This document shows, piece by piece, positions 47,767-58,925 of a stretch of DNA of 64,000 bases. The position numbers and the translations under genes were made by a program. The number at the start of each line of letters is the position of its first letter. Within the stretch, counting starts at the first letter, position 1. Below the pieces are notes generated by a model. The model saw only the letters and a program-made list of their open reading frames with translations. It did not search any database and was not told the DNA's origin. The DNA comes from Microbacterium sp. BR1 (GTDB lineage: Bacteria; Actinomycetota; Actinomycetes; Actinomycetales; Microbacteriaceae), in the NCBI RefSeq assembly GCF_002812725.1, contig NZ_NMUN01000010.1, forward strand, positions 124,001 to 188,000, given 5' to 3'.

Positions 47767-50691
47767 GTGCTGCTGATCCTCGCCGCGTTCGCCGTCATCT
47801 CGCTCGCCATGCCGTGGCTCGTTCGGACTCTGGGATCACGGGCCTTCTACGTCGCCGCCGCGATGTCGGCGGTCGCGTTCGTCGAGGCGGTCCTGCGGAC
47901 GCCCGACGTGCTCGCCGGGCAGACTCCGTTCGAGTCATTCGAATGGATCCCCGCGCTCGGGATCTCGCTGTCCATGCGCATGGACACCCTCGCGTGGGTC
48001 ATGACGCTGATCGTCACGGGCGTGGGTGCGCTGGTGCTGCTGTATTGCCGCTGGTACTTCCGCGACAAGCCCGAGGGCCTCGGCCAGTTCGCGGCGGTCC
48101 TGCTCGCGTTCGCGGGAACCATGTACGGGCTCGTGCTGACCGACGACATCGTCGTGCTCGTCATGTTCTGGGAGATCACGAGCATCCTGTCGTACCTGCT
48201 GATCGGGTACTATCACCGCCGCGCCGGTAGTCGCCGCGCCGCGCTGCAGGCTCTGCTCGTCACGACGCTCGGCGGCCTCGTGATGCTGATCGGTGTCGTG
48301 CTGCTCGTCGTCGACACCGGAACGTCGAGCCTGTCGGGAATCCTCGAGATCGCGCCGAGCGGACCCGTCGCGGACGCCGCACTCGTGCTGCTGCTCGTCG
48401 GTGCGCTCAGCAAGTCGGCGATCTTCCCCTTCCATTTCTGGCTGCCGGGCGCAATGGCGGCGCCCACCCCGGTGAGCGCGTATCTGCACGCCGCAGCGAT
48501 GGTGAAGGCCGGCATCTACCTGCTGGCGCGTCTCTCGCCGGTCTTCGCGGACGCGCCACCCTGGCGGCCGATCGTCATCTCGCTCGGCATCCTGACGATG
48601 CTGATCGGAGGCATCCAGTCGCTGCGCGAGCGTGACCTCAAGCGCATCCTCGCGTTCGGCACGGTGAGCCAGCTGGGGCTCTTGACGGTCGTCCTCGGTT
48701 TCGGGACGCGGGACGCGGCGCTCGCCGGGCTCGCCCTGCTGATCGCCCACGCGCTGTTCAAGTCGAGCCTCTTCCTCATCGTCGGCGTGATCGACCGGCA
48801 GCTCTCGACGCGTGACATCTCGGAGTTGTCGGGGCTCGGACGCCAGGCGCCGGTCATGGCCACGTTCGCGTTCATCGCGATCGGGTCGATGGCGGGAGTC
48901 ATCCCCACCCTCGGGTTCGTCGCCAAAGAAGGGGTGCTCACCGCGTTCCTCGACGAGGCCCTGGGCGGTTCGGCCTGGGGCCTGGTGGCCCTGATCGGCG
49001 TCGTCGTCGGGTCGGTCTTCACCGTGGCCTACGGCATCCGCTTCCTGTGGGGCGCGTTCTTCCGCAAGCGTGATGTCGAGTTGACCCAGTGGCCAGACCC
49101 GCCCATCGGCTTTCTCGCGGCGCCGATCGTGCTCTCGGGACTGTCGATCGTGGGTGGGTTCGCGGCGCCGTGGGTCGACCTCGCGCTGCAGGGTTACGCC
49201 GACACGGCGCCGGCCTCGACGCCGGGCATCGCCCCGCCCGAATACGCCTATCACCTCGCCCTCTGGCACGGTCTCGAACCGGCGCTCTTCCTGTCGCTAG
49301 CCACGCTCGTCGGCGGCGCGCTGGTGTTCGCGCTCGCCCAGGCGACGCGATGGGACGTCCGGCGCCGACTGGTGCCGTTCACGGCATCGGATGTCTATTA
49401 CGAGGTCGTCCGTCAGGTCGACCGGCTCTCGGTGGCGACCACGACACTCACCCAGCGCGGGTCGCTTCCGATCTACGTCGGCACGATCTTCGTCGTGCTG
49501 GTCGGGGCCGAGGCGACGGTGATGTTCGCCTCGCCGAGCTGGCGCGCACAGCTCGACGCCTGGCAGTCGCCCATCCAGTTGGTCGCCGCGCCGCTCATGA
49601 TCGCGGCGGGCATCGCCGCCGTGCTGGCCCGCAAGCGTTACACCGGAGTCGTTCTCGTGTCGGTGACGGGACTCGGCATGGTCCTGCTGTTCGCCACGAG
49701 CGGGGCACCCGACCTCGCCCTCACGCAGATTCTCGTCGAGACCGTCACGCTCGTCGCGTTCGCACTGGTCTTGCGGCGACTGCCCGCGCAGATGGGCGAT
49801 CACAACGCCTCCGTCGCTCGGCTTCCGCGCGCCGTCCTGGCGATCGGTGTCGGCGTGACGATGGCCATGGTCGCCGTGATCGCGACCGGCGCACGCCTCG
49901 AGGCGCCCATCTCGGGGGCGTGGCCGGACCTCGCCTACGAGTTCGGCCACGGTCGCAACGTCGTCAATGTGGCGCTCGTCGACATCCGCGGGTGGGACAC
50001 GATGGGTGAGCTCTCGGTGCTCGTCCTCGCGGCGACGGGCGTCGCATCCCTCGTGTTCGTCACCGACCGCGCCGACAACCTGCAGCGGCTGACCTCGGGC
50101 GTGCCGATCATGCCCGCCCGTCGCCGACGGCGACCGCTCGTCGAGACCCTCGCCGGGCCTCGGCCGCAGTCCGCCGCAAACGTCGGCAGCCCGCAGACGT
50201 GGCTTGTGGGCGGGCAACGGATGCGTCCCGAGAACCGCTCGATCATCCTCGAGGTCATCGTGCGGATCCTGTTCCACACGATCATCGTGGTGTCCATCTA
50301 CCTGCTCTTCGCCGGGCACAACCTGCCCGGTGGAGGCTTCGCCGGGGGTCTCGTCGCAGGAATGGCGCTCGTCATGCGTTACGTCGCCGGTGGGCGCTAC
50401 GAGCTCGGCGCGGCTGCGCCGACGGACGCGGGGCGCCTCCTCGGTGCGGGCATGGCCATCGCGGTCGCCTGCGCCGTCGTTCCCCTGTTCTTCGGCGCGC
50501 CGCCGCTCACGAGCGCCTTCGTCGAGGCCGAGCTTCCGGTGCTCGGGCACATCGAATTCGTCTCCACGACGATCTTCGACATCGGCGTGTACCTCGTGGT
50601 GGTCGGGCTCGTGCTCGATGTGCTGCGCAGCCTGGGTGCCGAGGTCGACCGGCAGAGCCAGCCGGTCCGTGCGGGGGAGGTGGTCAGCTGA
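47767..50691 (+). CDS. mrpA: Mrp Na+/H+ antiporter subunit A, fused with subunit B domain
   Basis: This is a 974-aa membrane protein. The N-terminal two thirds is a complex I NuoL-like antiporter domain (VMFWEITSILSYLLIGYYH, FPFHFWLPGAMAAPTPVSAY, SLFLIVGVIDRQ). The last third contains the MrpA-specific region and an MnhB-like domain (IYLLFAGHNLPGGGFAGGLV), so A and B are fused, as is usual in Actinobacteria. The Mrp complex exchanges Na+ for protons and supports pH and salt tolerance. GTG 47767 is preceded by GAGGAG. It is the first gene of the mrpACDEFG operon. Confidence 0.95.
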   Translation: MLLILAAFAVISLAMPWLVRTLGSRAFYVAAAMSAVAFVEAVLRTPDVLAGQTPFESFEWIPALGISLSMRMDTLAWVMTLIVTGVGALVLLYCRWYFRDKPEGLGQFAAVLLAFAGTMYGLVLTDDIVVLVMFWEITSILSYLLIGYYHRRAGSRRAALQALLVTTLGGLVMLIGVVLLVVDTGTSSLSGILEIAPSGPVADAALVLLLVGALSKSAIFPFHFWLPGAMAAPTPVSAYLHAAAMVKAGIYLLARLSPVFADAPPWRPIVISLGILTMLIGGIQSLRERDLKRILAFGTVSQLGLLTVVLGFGTRDAALAGLALLIAHALFKSSLFLIVGVIDRQLSTRDISELSGLGRQAPVMATFAFIAIGSMAGVIPTLGFVAKEGVLTAFLDEALGGSAWGLVALIGVVVGSVFTVAYGIRFLWGAFFRKRDVELTQWPDPPIGFLAAPIVLSGLSIVGGFAAPWVDLALQGYADTAPASTPGIAPPEYAYHLALWHGLEPALFLSLATLVGGALVFALAQATRWDVRRRLVPFTASDVYYEVVRQVDRLSVATTTLTQRGSLPIYVGTIFVVLVGAEATVMFASPSWRAQLDAWQSPIQLVAAPLMIAAGIAAVLARKRYTGVVLVSVTGLGMVLLFATSGAPDLALTQILVETVTLVAFALVLRRLPAQMGDHNASVARLPRAVLAIGVGVTMAMVAVIATGARLEAPISGAWPDLAYEFGHGRNVVNVALVDIRGWDTMGELSVLVLAATGVASLVFVTDRADNLQRLTSGVPIMPARRRRRPLVETLAGPRPQSAANVGSPQTWLVGGQRMRPENRSIILEVIVRILFHTIIVVSIYLLFAGHNLPGGGFAGGLVAGMALVMRYVAGGRYELGAAAPTDAGRLLGAGMAIAVACAVVPLFFGAPPLTSAFVEAELPVLGHIEFVSTTIFDIGVYLVVVGLVLDVLRSLGAEVDRQSQPVRAGEVVS

Positions 50692-51230
50692 TGGATGTCT
50701 CGCTGACCCTCATCATCGTCATGGGCGCACTCTTCGCGTGCGGCGTCTACGCGATGCTCGAGCGCAGCCTGACGCGCGTCTTGATCGGGTTCCTGCTTCT
50801 GGGGAACGCGGCGAATCTGCTGCTGCTGATCGTGATGGGACGCCCGGGAATCGCCCCGTTCTTCGGGTCGGGCGAGACATCCGAGATGTCCGATCCCCTG
50901 CCGCAGGCTCTCACGCTCACCGCGATCGTCATCACCTTCGCCATCTCGGCGTTCCTGCTGGCCCTGATCTATCGGTCCTGGCAGCTCGGTCAGGCCGACA
51001 CGGTCATGGACGACGAAGAAGATGTCGCCCTGCGGGAGCGCGGTGTCCAGTCCGAGGACGCGATGGATGACGAGGGATCGACGGATGCCGAGGCGCCCAC
51101 CGACTTCGTGGGAGTCGAGACCGCCCCGATCACGGTTCTGCACAGCCGCGACTTCCCGGGTCTCGTGGACGACGCACCGACCGACAAGCCGGCGGCGCGA
51201 CGTCACCGCGAGGGGGGCGAGGACTCGTGA
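50691..51230 (+). CDS. mrpC: Mrp antiporter subunit C with long acidic tail
   Basis: This 179-aa NuoK-like subunit has three membrane helices (about 3-22, 28-50 and 75-97), with the family segment MLERSLTRVLIGFLLLGNAAN. The helices end near residue 100; the remaining 75 or so residues form an acidic, low-complexity cytoplasmic tail. Typical MrpC is about 110-120 aa, so the tail is an extension. It overlaps mrpA by one base and mrpD by 4. Confidence 0.93.
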   Translation: MDVSLTLIIVMGALFACGVYAMLERSLTRVLIGFLLLGNAANLLLLIVMGRPGIAPFFGSGETSEMSDPLPQALTLTAIVITFAISAFLLALIYRSWQLGQADTVMDDEEDVALRERGVQSEDAMDDEGSTDAEAPTDFVGVETAPITVLHSRDFPGLVDDAPTDKPAARRHREGGEDS

Positions 51231-52780
51231 GCTCGTTGGTCCCCCTTCTCGTCGCGCTGCCGCTCATCGGCGCCGCCCTCACGCTCGTGTTCGGGCGTCG
51301 TCGACGTCTCCAGGTGATGGTTTCGGTCGTCACGTTGGTCGCGGTGCTCGTCATCGCGGCGATCCTGCTGTACACCGTCGATCAGGGCGACCCGATCGCG
51401 GTCTCGGTCGGCGGATGGCCGATCCCGTTCGGCATCGTGCTCTACGTCGATCCCCTCGCCGCGCTGCTCGTGCTGGTGTCGAGCATCGTGCTGATCGCGG
51501 TTCTGCTCTTCTCGATCGGCCAGGGCGCGGCGGACGGCGACGAAGAGACGCCGGTCTCGATCTTCTACCCCTCGTACCTGATCCTCGCGGCGGGCATCTT
51601 CAACGCCTTCATCGCGGGCGACCTGTTCAACCTGTACGTGGGGTTCGAGATCCTGCTGGTCGCGTCCTACGTGCTCATCACGCTCGGCAGCACCGAGTCG
51701 CGCATCCGCACCGGCGTCGTCTACATCGTCGTCTCGCTCGTGTCGTCGATCCTCTTCCTCTCGGCGATCGCCGCGATCTACGCGTCGCTCGGAACCGTCA
51801 ACATGGCGCAGATCGCGGCACGGATGGGCGAGCTGCCGCAGGACGTCCAGCTCGTGCTGCACATGCTGCTGCTCGTCGCCTTCAGCATCAAGGCCGCGGT
51901 GTTCCCGCTGTCGTTCTGGCTGCCCGACTCCTATCCGACGGCGCCCGCTCCCGTCACGGCCGTGTTCGCCGGGCTTCTGACCAAGGTGGGCGTCTACGCG
52001 CTCATCCGCACCGAGACCCAGATCTTCCCGAACAACGACATCAACATGCTGCTGATGGTGATCGCGCTGGCCACGATGGTGGTCGGGGTGCTGGGCGCGG
52101 TCGCGCAGGCAGAGCTGAAGCGCATCCTGTCGTTCACGCTCGTCAGCCACGTCGGGTACATGATCTTCGGACTCGCGATCGGAACGGCGGCCGCCTACGG
52201 GGCCACGATCTACTACATCGTCCACCACATCATCGTGCAGACGACCCTCTTCCTGGCCGTCGGGCTCATCGAGCGAAGAGCCGGCAGCACGTCGATCCTG
52301 CGCGTCAAGGGATTGATGCGAGCGGCGCCGGTCATCGCCGTGCTCTACTTCATCCCGGCCGTGAACCTCGGCGGACTGCCACCCTTCTCGGGCTTCGTGG
52401 GCAAGTTCGCCCTGTTCGATGCCGCGGCGCAGGTCGGCACGCCGGTCATGATGGTGCTGATCGTCGGCGGGATCGTCACCTCGCTGCTGACGCTGTACGC
52501 GCTCATGCGTGCCTGGAACCTGTCGTTCTGGCGTGAGGAAGAGGATTCGTCCGAGACCGAGGCGCGTATCGCGTACCTCGGGCGGTCGACGGGCGCCGCT
52601 GTTGAGACCGAGCGGCGCGTCATCCCGCGCATCATGACGGCGGCGACCGGCGGGATGGTCGCGGTCACGGTCGCGCTGACGATCTTCGCCGGGCCCCTGC
52701 TCGAGATCTGCATGCGCGCCGGCGAGGTGCTGACGCATCCGGTCACGATCACTCAGATCGATGAGGAGGCCGCACCGTGA
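51227..52780 (+). CDS. mrpD: Mrp antiporter subunit D
   Basis: This 517-aa NuoN/NuoL-like proton-translocating subunit has about 14 helices, with LYVGFEILLVASYVLI, FPLSFWLPDSYPTAPAPVTAVF and the conserved Lys in KRILSFTLVSHVGYM. It forms the second ion channel of the Mrp complex beside MrpA. The start is GTG 51227, overlapping mrpC by 4 bp; the end overlaps mrpE by 4 bp. Confidence 0.95.
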   Translation: MSSLVPLLVALPLIGAALTLVFGRRRRLQVMVSVVTLVAVLVIAAILLYTVDQGDPIAVSVGGWPIPFGIVLYVDPLAALLVLVSSIVLIAVLLFSIGQGAADGDEETPVSIFYPSYLILAAGIFNAFIAGDLFNLYVGFEILLVASYVLITLGSTESRIRTGVVYIVVSLVSSILFLSAIAAIYASLGTVNMAQIAARMGELPQDVQLVLHMLLLVAFSIKAAVFPLSFWLPDSYPTAPAPVTAVFAGLLTKVGVYALIRTETQIFPNNDINMLLMVIALATMVVGVLGAVAQAELKRILSFTLVSHVGYMIFGLAIGTAAAYGATIYYIVHHIIVQTTLFLAVGLIERRAGSTSILRVKGLMRAAPVIAVLYFIPAVNLGGLPPFSGFVGKFALFDAAAQVGTPVMMVLIVGGIVTSLLTLYALMRAWNLSFWREEEDSSETEARIAYLGRSTGAAVETERRVIPRIMTAATGGMVAVTVALTIFAGPLLEICMRAGEVLTHPVTITQIDEEAAP

Positions 52781-53364
52781 GTCCCGACTCCCACGCCTCG
52801 CACGCGCGCCACATCTGGGCGCAGCTGCCGTTCTTCGGGTGGCTGATCGCGCTGTGGATGTTGCTCTGGGGTCAGTTCACGTGGCTGGCGTTCTTCTCGG
52901 GGCTCATCGTCGCGATCGTCGTCACGCGCATCTTCCGATTGCCGCCGGTCGACCTGTCCGGGCGGCTCAACCCCTGGTACGGCCTCGTCTTCGTCACGAC
53001 GTTCCTCGCGGCGCTCGTGCGCGGTTCTCTGCTCGTCGCGTGGCAGGTGCTCGACGTGCGCCGCCAACCGGGTGCTGCCGTCATCGCCGTTCCGCTGCGC
53101 ACCGACGACGACCTGATCATGACCCACACCGCGGTCACGGCATCGCTCATTCCGGGTTCGATCATCCTCGAGGCGGATCGTGATCGTCGCGTGCTCTACT
53201 TGCACGTGATCGGCGTGCGTAACGAAGCGGATGCCGAGCACCAACGGCGAGCCGTGCTGGGCTGGGAGGCGCGGATCGTCCGAGCCGTCGGTTCGCGCGA
53301 GCAGCTGCGCGTCATTCGTGACGCCACCATCGACACCCCGCGACAGGGCGGGGCCACCGTATGA
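52777..53364 (+). CDS. mrpE: Mrp antiporter subunit E
   Basis: This 195-aa MrpE protein has two or three N-terminal membrane helices and a cytoplasmic domain with the family signature TASLIPGSIILEADRDRRVL. It is needed for assembly of Mrp complexes. GTG 52777 overlaps the mrpD stop by 4 bp, and the 3' end overlaps mrpF by 4 bp. Confidence 0.93.
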   Translation: MSPDSHASHARHIWAQLPFFGWLIALWMLLWGQFTWLAFFSGLIVAIVVTRIFRLPPVDLSGRLNPWYGLVFVTTFLAALVRGSLLVAWQVLDVRRQPGAAVIAVPLRTDDDLIMTHTAVTASLIPGSIILEADRDRRVLYLHVIGVRNEADAEHQRRAVLGWEARIVRAVGSREQLRVIRDATIDTPRQGGATV

Positions 53365-53627
53365 ACGTGCTCGTCGTCATCATCCTCGCGGTCTTCGCGA
53401 TCGCGGCACTGCTCGCGCTGATCCGCATCGTGATCGGGCCTTCGATCCTCGACCGCGTCGTCGCGAGCGACGTCCTGTTGACCGAGATCATGTGCATACT
53501 CGGGGCCGACATGGTGATCAATCACCACACACGGTCCTTGCCCGTGTTGCTGATCATCGCGGCCGTGGGTGTGTTCGGGTCGATCTCGATCGCCCGCTTC
53601 GTCGCACGAAGGGACAACCCCCGATGA
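53361..53627 (+). CDS. mrpF: Mrp antiporter subunit F
   Basis: This 88-aa protein has three membrane helices and the MrpF signature RIVIGPSILDRVVASDVL. It is a small structural subunit of the antiporter. The ATG overlaps the mrpE stop and its own stop overlaps the mrpG start (ATGA). Confidence 0.93.
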   Translation: MNVLVVIILAVFAIAALLALIRIVIGPSILDRVVASDVLLTEIMCILGADMVINHHTRSLPVLLIIAAVGVFGSISIARFVARRDNPR

Positions 53628-53995
53628 TGGACCTCGACTGGCTGGCGGTCGCCGACACCACTGCGCTCGTTCTCGTTCTGCTCGGTGCCCTGTTGTGCCT
53701 GACCGCATCGATCGGTCTGCTGCGGTTCCGGGACGTTCCGAGCCGCCTGCACGCGGCCACGAAACCGCAGGTCCTCGGGCTGCTGCTGATCTGCATCGCG
53801 ATCGCGCTGTCGCTGCGGGCATGGCCCGTCGCGGCGTTCGTCGTCCCGGTATTTCTGATCCAGCTCGCCACGGCACCGCTGTCGGCGCACATGGTGGGCC
53901 GAGCGGCCTACCGCAACGGCACGCTGGATGAGGGTGCGCTCGTCGTCGACGAGCTGCGCGAATCGCGCGAGACGCCCCCGGCCGCGGGCGGCTGA
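53624..53995 (+). CDS. mrpG: Mrp antiporter subunit G
   Basis: This 123-aa protein has three membrane helices and the MnhG/PhaG signature [22 protein letters not shown], with a short acidic C-terminus. It completes the six-gene Mrp operon. The upstream start ATG 53624 overlaps mrpF; a second ATG follows directly. The gene ends 4 bp from the convergent argG. Confidence 0.93.
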   Translation: MMDLDWLAVADTTALVLVLLGALLCLTASIGLLRFRDVPSRLHAATKPQVLGLLLICIAIALSLRAWPVAAFVVPVFLIQLATAPLSAHMVGRAAYRNGTLDEGALVVDELRESRETPPAAGG

Positions 53996-53999
53996 CGAG

Positions 54000-55451
<1,452 letters not shown>

Positions 55452-56201
55452 CTACTGAGAGGCGCGGTCTGCCCGAGACGACGCCCGTCGACGACCGACC
55501 CAGACCACGAGCAACCCGACGACGACGATGCCGACCGCGATCGCGACGACGTACACCGCGACCCCCGCGTAGCCGGGAGGCTGGAGCGCCGGATTGTGGG
55601 GATTGAGGAACGGGTAGGGGTACCAATACGGCTCGCCGTTGGCGGGAGAGGTGACCAACGGGCCGCGCACGAGGGTGTAGACGACCCACGCGATCGGATA
55701 GATGACGATGATCCACACAGCACGCCACGGCAGGGCTCGTCGCCGCGGGGCGAGGAACAGGTCGAGCACCAGCACGATGGGCACCGCAACGTGCATCACC
55801 TCGTTCGACCAGGCAACCGTCTCACCCTGCGGCAGCTGGATGCCCCGCAGCAGCAGGTTGTAGACGATGCCGGTGATCACCATGTAGGTGGTGACGCAGG
55901 CGAGCAGAACGGCGAACCAGCGCGGCTCGACATCCGTTCGTGCGTGACGCGTCCAGAACAGGATCGCCCCGATCGTGAGCGTCACGGCGGCGGCGACGTT
56001 CGATTGGATCGTGAAGAAGCTCAGGAAGTTCGCAATGACCGTGCCGATCTGGTGGCCGTATTCCGTCGTCGCGGCCTCGGCGTTCGAGACCGTACGGACG
56101 AGTTGGGCGATGACGGCGGCGATGCCGACGATGGCGGTCAGGATGCGGACGACCGCCCAGGCCTGAGACCAGGCCGCGGATCGGAGCAGGGTGGAAGACA
56201 T
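55452..56201 (-). CDS. Pr6Pr family membrane protein
   Basis: This 249-aa protein has six membrane helices with [17 protein letters not shown] near the second, [18 protein letters not shown], and [10 protein letters not shown] before the last helix, as in the Pr6Pr/FAR-17a-AIG1-like family. The function is unknown. ATG 56201 is used; TTG 56207 is in frame. It is transcribed toward argG with a 9-bp gap. Confidence 0.85.
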   Translation of the reverse strand: MSSTLLRSAAWSQAWAVVRILTAIVGIAAVIAQLVRTVSNAEAATTEYGHQIGTVIANFLSFFTIQSNVAAAVTLTIGAILFWTRHARTDVEPRWFAVLLACVTTYMVITGIVYNLLLRGIQLPQGETVAWSNEVMHVAVPIVLVLDLFLAPRRRALPWRAVWIIVIYPIAWVVYTLVRGPLVTSPANGEPYWYPYPFLNPHNPALQPPGYAGVAVYVVAIAVGIVVVGLLVVWVGRRRASSRADRASQ

Positions 56202-56297
56202 GGCCAAACACTAGCGGCGGCCTCGCGTCCCCGATCGGTGCCGGACGACCTCGATAGGATGGTGTCTTACCGTCCTGACAAGAAATCCGGGGGCCTC

Positions 56298-57584
56298 ATG
56301 CCAGGCATCGTGATCGTCGGCGTGCAGTGGGGCGACGAAGGCAAGGGCAAAGCAACCGACCTGCTGGGCGAGCGCACCGACTGGGTCGTGAAGTTCAACG
56401 GTGGCAACAACGCCGGCCACACCGTCGTCATCGGCGACGAGAAGTACGCCCTGCACCTGCTGCCCTCGGGCATCCTGTCGCCGGGCGTCATCCCCGTGAT
56501 CGGCAACGGCGTCGTCGTCGACCTCGAGGTGCTGTTCGCCGAGCTCGGCGCGCTCGCGGCGCGCGGTGTCGACACATCGAAGCTTCGTGTCAGCGCCAAC
56601 GCGCACATCATCACGCAGTACCACCGCACGCTCGACAAGGTGACCGAACGCTTCCTCGGCAAGCGTCAGATCGGCACGACAGGACGCGGCATCGGTCCGG
56701 CCTACGCCGACAAGATCAACCGCGTGGGCATCCGCGTGCAGGACATCTTCGACGAGAACATCCTGCGGCAGAAGGTCGAGGGCGCCCTCGATCAGAAGAA
56801 CCACCTGCTGGTGAAGGTCTTCAACCGTCGTGCGATCGCGGTCGACGAGGTCGTCGAGGACCTGCTCTCGTACGCCGAGCGCCTCCGGCCCATGGTCGCC
56901 GACACGGGGCTGCTGCTGAACGATGCGCTGGACGCGGGCGACGTCGTCGTCTTCGAGGGCGGGCAGGCCACGATGCTCGACGTCGACCACGGCACCTACC
57001 CGTTCGTCACGTCTTCCTCCGCCACCGCGGGCGGCGCGGCAACGGGTTCGGGCGTCGGCCCCAACCGGCTGGATCGGATCGTCGGGATCGTCAAGGCCTA
57101 CACGACCCGCGTCGGATCCGGGCCCTTCACGACCGAGCTGTTCGGCGAAGAAGGGGACTGGCTCCGCTCGCGCGGATTCGAGTTCGGCACCACCACGGGC
57201 CGCCCCCGCCGGGTCGGCTGGTACGACGCACCCATCACCCGGTACGCCACGCGCATCAACGGCATCACCGATCTCGTGCTGACCAAGCTCGACATCCTGA
57301 CCGGCCTCGAGCGGGTTCCCGTGTGCGTCGCGTACGACGTGGACGGCGAGAGGTTCGATGAGGTGCCCGTCAACCAGTCGGACTTCCACCACGCGACGCC
57401 CATCCTCGAGTACTTCCCCGGGTGGTCCGAGGACATCTCGAAGGCGCGCACGTTCGAAGAACTTCCTGTCGCGGCACGCGACTACGTGCTGGCGCTCGAG
57501 GGCATGAGCGGCACGCGCATCTCGGTGATCGGCGTCGGCCCGGCGCGCGACCAGGTCATCGTGCGACACGATCTCGTGGACTGA
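56298..57584 (+). CDS. purA: Adenylosuccinate synthetase
   Basis: This 428-aa GTP-dependent enzyme makes adenylosuccinate from IMP and aspartate in AMP synthesis. It has the N-terminal [17 protein letters not shown], the catalytic His in [23 protein letters not shown] and the C-terminal [14 protein letters not shown]. The start is ATG 56298, although the open frame extends far upstream as an antisense shadow of argG. The lactonase-like gene starts 1 bp after the stop. Confidence 0.97.
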   Translation: MPGIVIVGVQWGDEGKGKATDLLGERTDWVVKFNGGNNAGHTVVIGDEKYALHLLPSGILSPGVIPVIGNGVVVDLEVLFAELGALAARGVDTSKLRVSANAHIITQYHRTLDKVTERFLGKRQIGTTGRGIGPAYADKINRVGIRVQDIFDENILRQKVEGALDQKNHLLVKVFNRRAIAVDEVVEDLLSYAERLRPMVADTGLLLNDALDAGDVVVFEGGQATMLDVDHGTYPFVTSSSATAGGAATGSGVGPNRLDRIVGIVKAYTTRVGSGPFTTELFGEEGDWLRSRGFEFGTTTGRPRRVGWYDAPITRYATRINGITDLVLTKLDILTGLERVPVCVAYDVDGERFDEVPVNQSDFHHATPILEYFPGWSEDISKARTFEELPVAARDYVLALEGMSGTRISVIGVGPARDQVIVRHDLVD

Positions 57585-57585
57585 C

Positions 57586-58899
57586 ATGCGGTTCTGGGTC
57601 GGGGGGTACTCCTCCGACATGGGCGGCACGGCCGAGGGCATCGGCCTGCTGACCGCGGGAGAGGACGGCTCGCCGTTCGCCTCGGGTCCGCTGTCGTTCC
57701 GCGGGGCGGTGCGTCCTGCCCTGACCTCGCCGTCGTGGCTCGCGGCGCATCCGTCGCTCGATGTCGTCTACGCGGCGCTGGAAGGCGAAGGCAGAGTGAC
57801 GGCGCTCGCGCGAACGGGAGACACCTCGTTCACGCCGCTCGGTTCGTCGGTCGAAGCGGGCGAGGCGGTATGTCACGTCGCGGTCAGCCCCGATGGGAGC
57901 CACCTGCTCGCGAGCTGCTGGGGCGATGGCCGCATCGTCCGCATCGGACTCGACGGCAACGGGCGGCCGATGGATCGCGTCGTCGCACCGACCGCTCGGG
58001 ACCCGTACGGGATCGACCGCGGCGACCCGCGGGATGCGGCTCGTGAAGACCTCGACGACGAGCCCGAAGATCCGCGCGCCGCGCGCGAGCGGCGGGAAGA
58101 GCGGATGTCGGGGGTGGCGGCCGATCAGGACGCGGAGCGGCGTCGCTCGGAGATCGGCCTCGCCGACGCCGCGGCGGCACTGCGCGCCGCCGCGGGCGCC
58201 GAGTTCGCACACCTGATCCCCGATCACGACCGACCGGCCGAGCCGGATCTGCGCGGTGCCACGCTGCTGACGTCGGCCGTCGACGCGGACGCGGCCTCCC
58301 GAACGTCCCGAGCCCACGCGGCGGCGTTCCTGCCCGACGGTCGTGCCCTCACGACCGACCTGGGCTTCGACCTGGTGCGGGTCTGGCGCCGGGCGTCGGG
58401 CCGGATGGTGCCCGATCACGAGGTGCTCCTGCCGCGCGGCTCGGGCCCGCGGCACCTGCTCGTGCACCCCAGCGGATACGTCTACGTGCTGACGGAGCAC
58501 TCGGCCGAGGTCTTCATCCTCGGCGCCGACCGGGCGGGACAGTGGCGTATGCGCGGAAGCATCCCGGCCGCGGCCCTGACCCTCCCGGACGACGCCGGCG
58601 CGGAACTCGCGGCATCCCACGACCGCGCCTTCCTGTACGCGGGACTGCGGGGGAGCGACACGATCGCGGTGCTGCGCGTCGCGGGGGACGGCGGCAGCCT
58701 CGAGCAGGTCGCGCTCGCCGAGTCCGGCGTCACCTGGCCGCGGCACCACCTGGTCGTGCGCGACACGCTACTCGTTGCCGGTCAGCACTCGAACGACGTC
58801 GCGTCGCTCTCGCTCGACATTCGCACGGGCGTGCCCAGCAAGGTGCGGCACCGCGCCGGCGTGCCGGCGCCGACCCGCATCCTGCGCGCCCGCGACTGA
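57586..58899 (+). CDS. Lactonase family beta-propeller protein with charged insertion
   Basis: This 437-aa protein resembles the seven-bladed 6-phosphogluconolactonase-like (YbhE/lactonase) family: FWVGGYSSD at the start, SPSWLAAHPSLDVVYAALE, VSPDGSHLLASCWG, RAHAAAFLPDGR, GSGPRHLLVHPSGYVYVL. Between residues about 137 and 238 there is an insertion rich in Asp, Glu, Arg and Ala that should form helices and is not part of a normal propeller blade. It starts 1 bp after purA and may be co-transcribed. The substrate is not certain. Confidence 0.85.
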   Translation: MRFWVGGYSSDMGGTAEGIGLLTAGEDGSPFASGPLSFRGAVRPALTSPSWLAAHPSLDVVYAALEGEGRVTALARTGDTSFTPLGSSVEAGEAVCHVAVSPDGSHLLASCWGDGRIVRIGLDGNGRPMDRVVAPTARDPYGIDRGDPRDAAREDLDDEPEDPRAARERREERMSGVAADQDAERRRSEIGLADAAAALRAAAGAEFAHLIPDHDRPAEPDLRGATLLTSAVDADAASRTSRAHAAAFLPDGRALTTDLGFDLVRVWRRASGRMVPDHEVLLPRGSGPRHLLVHPSGYVYVLTEHSAEVFILGADRAGQWRMRGSIPAAALTLPDDAGAELAASHDRAFLYAGLRGSDTIAVLRVAGDGGSLEQVALAESGVTWPRHHLVVRDTLLVAGQHSNDVASLSLDIRTGVPSKVRHRAGVPAPTRILRARD

Positions 58900-58925
58900 C
58901 GCGCGGACGGGGTGCGGCCCGCGGG

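Noticed and set aside
47935..49269. 444-codon antisense frame within mrpA
   Set aside because: Its composition (Arg, Asp, Glu, Gln) is that of a codon shadow, and mrpA is clearly the real gene.
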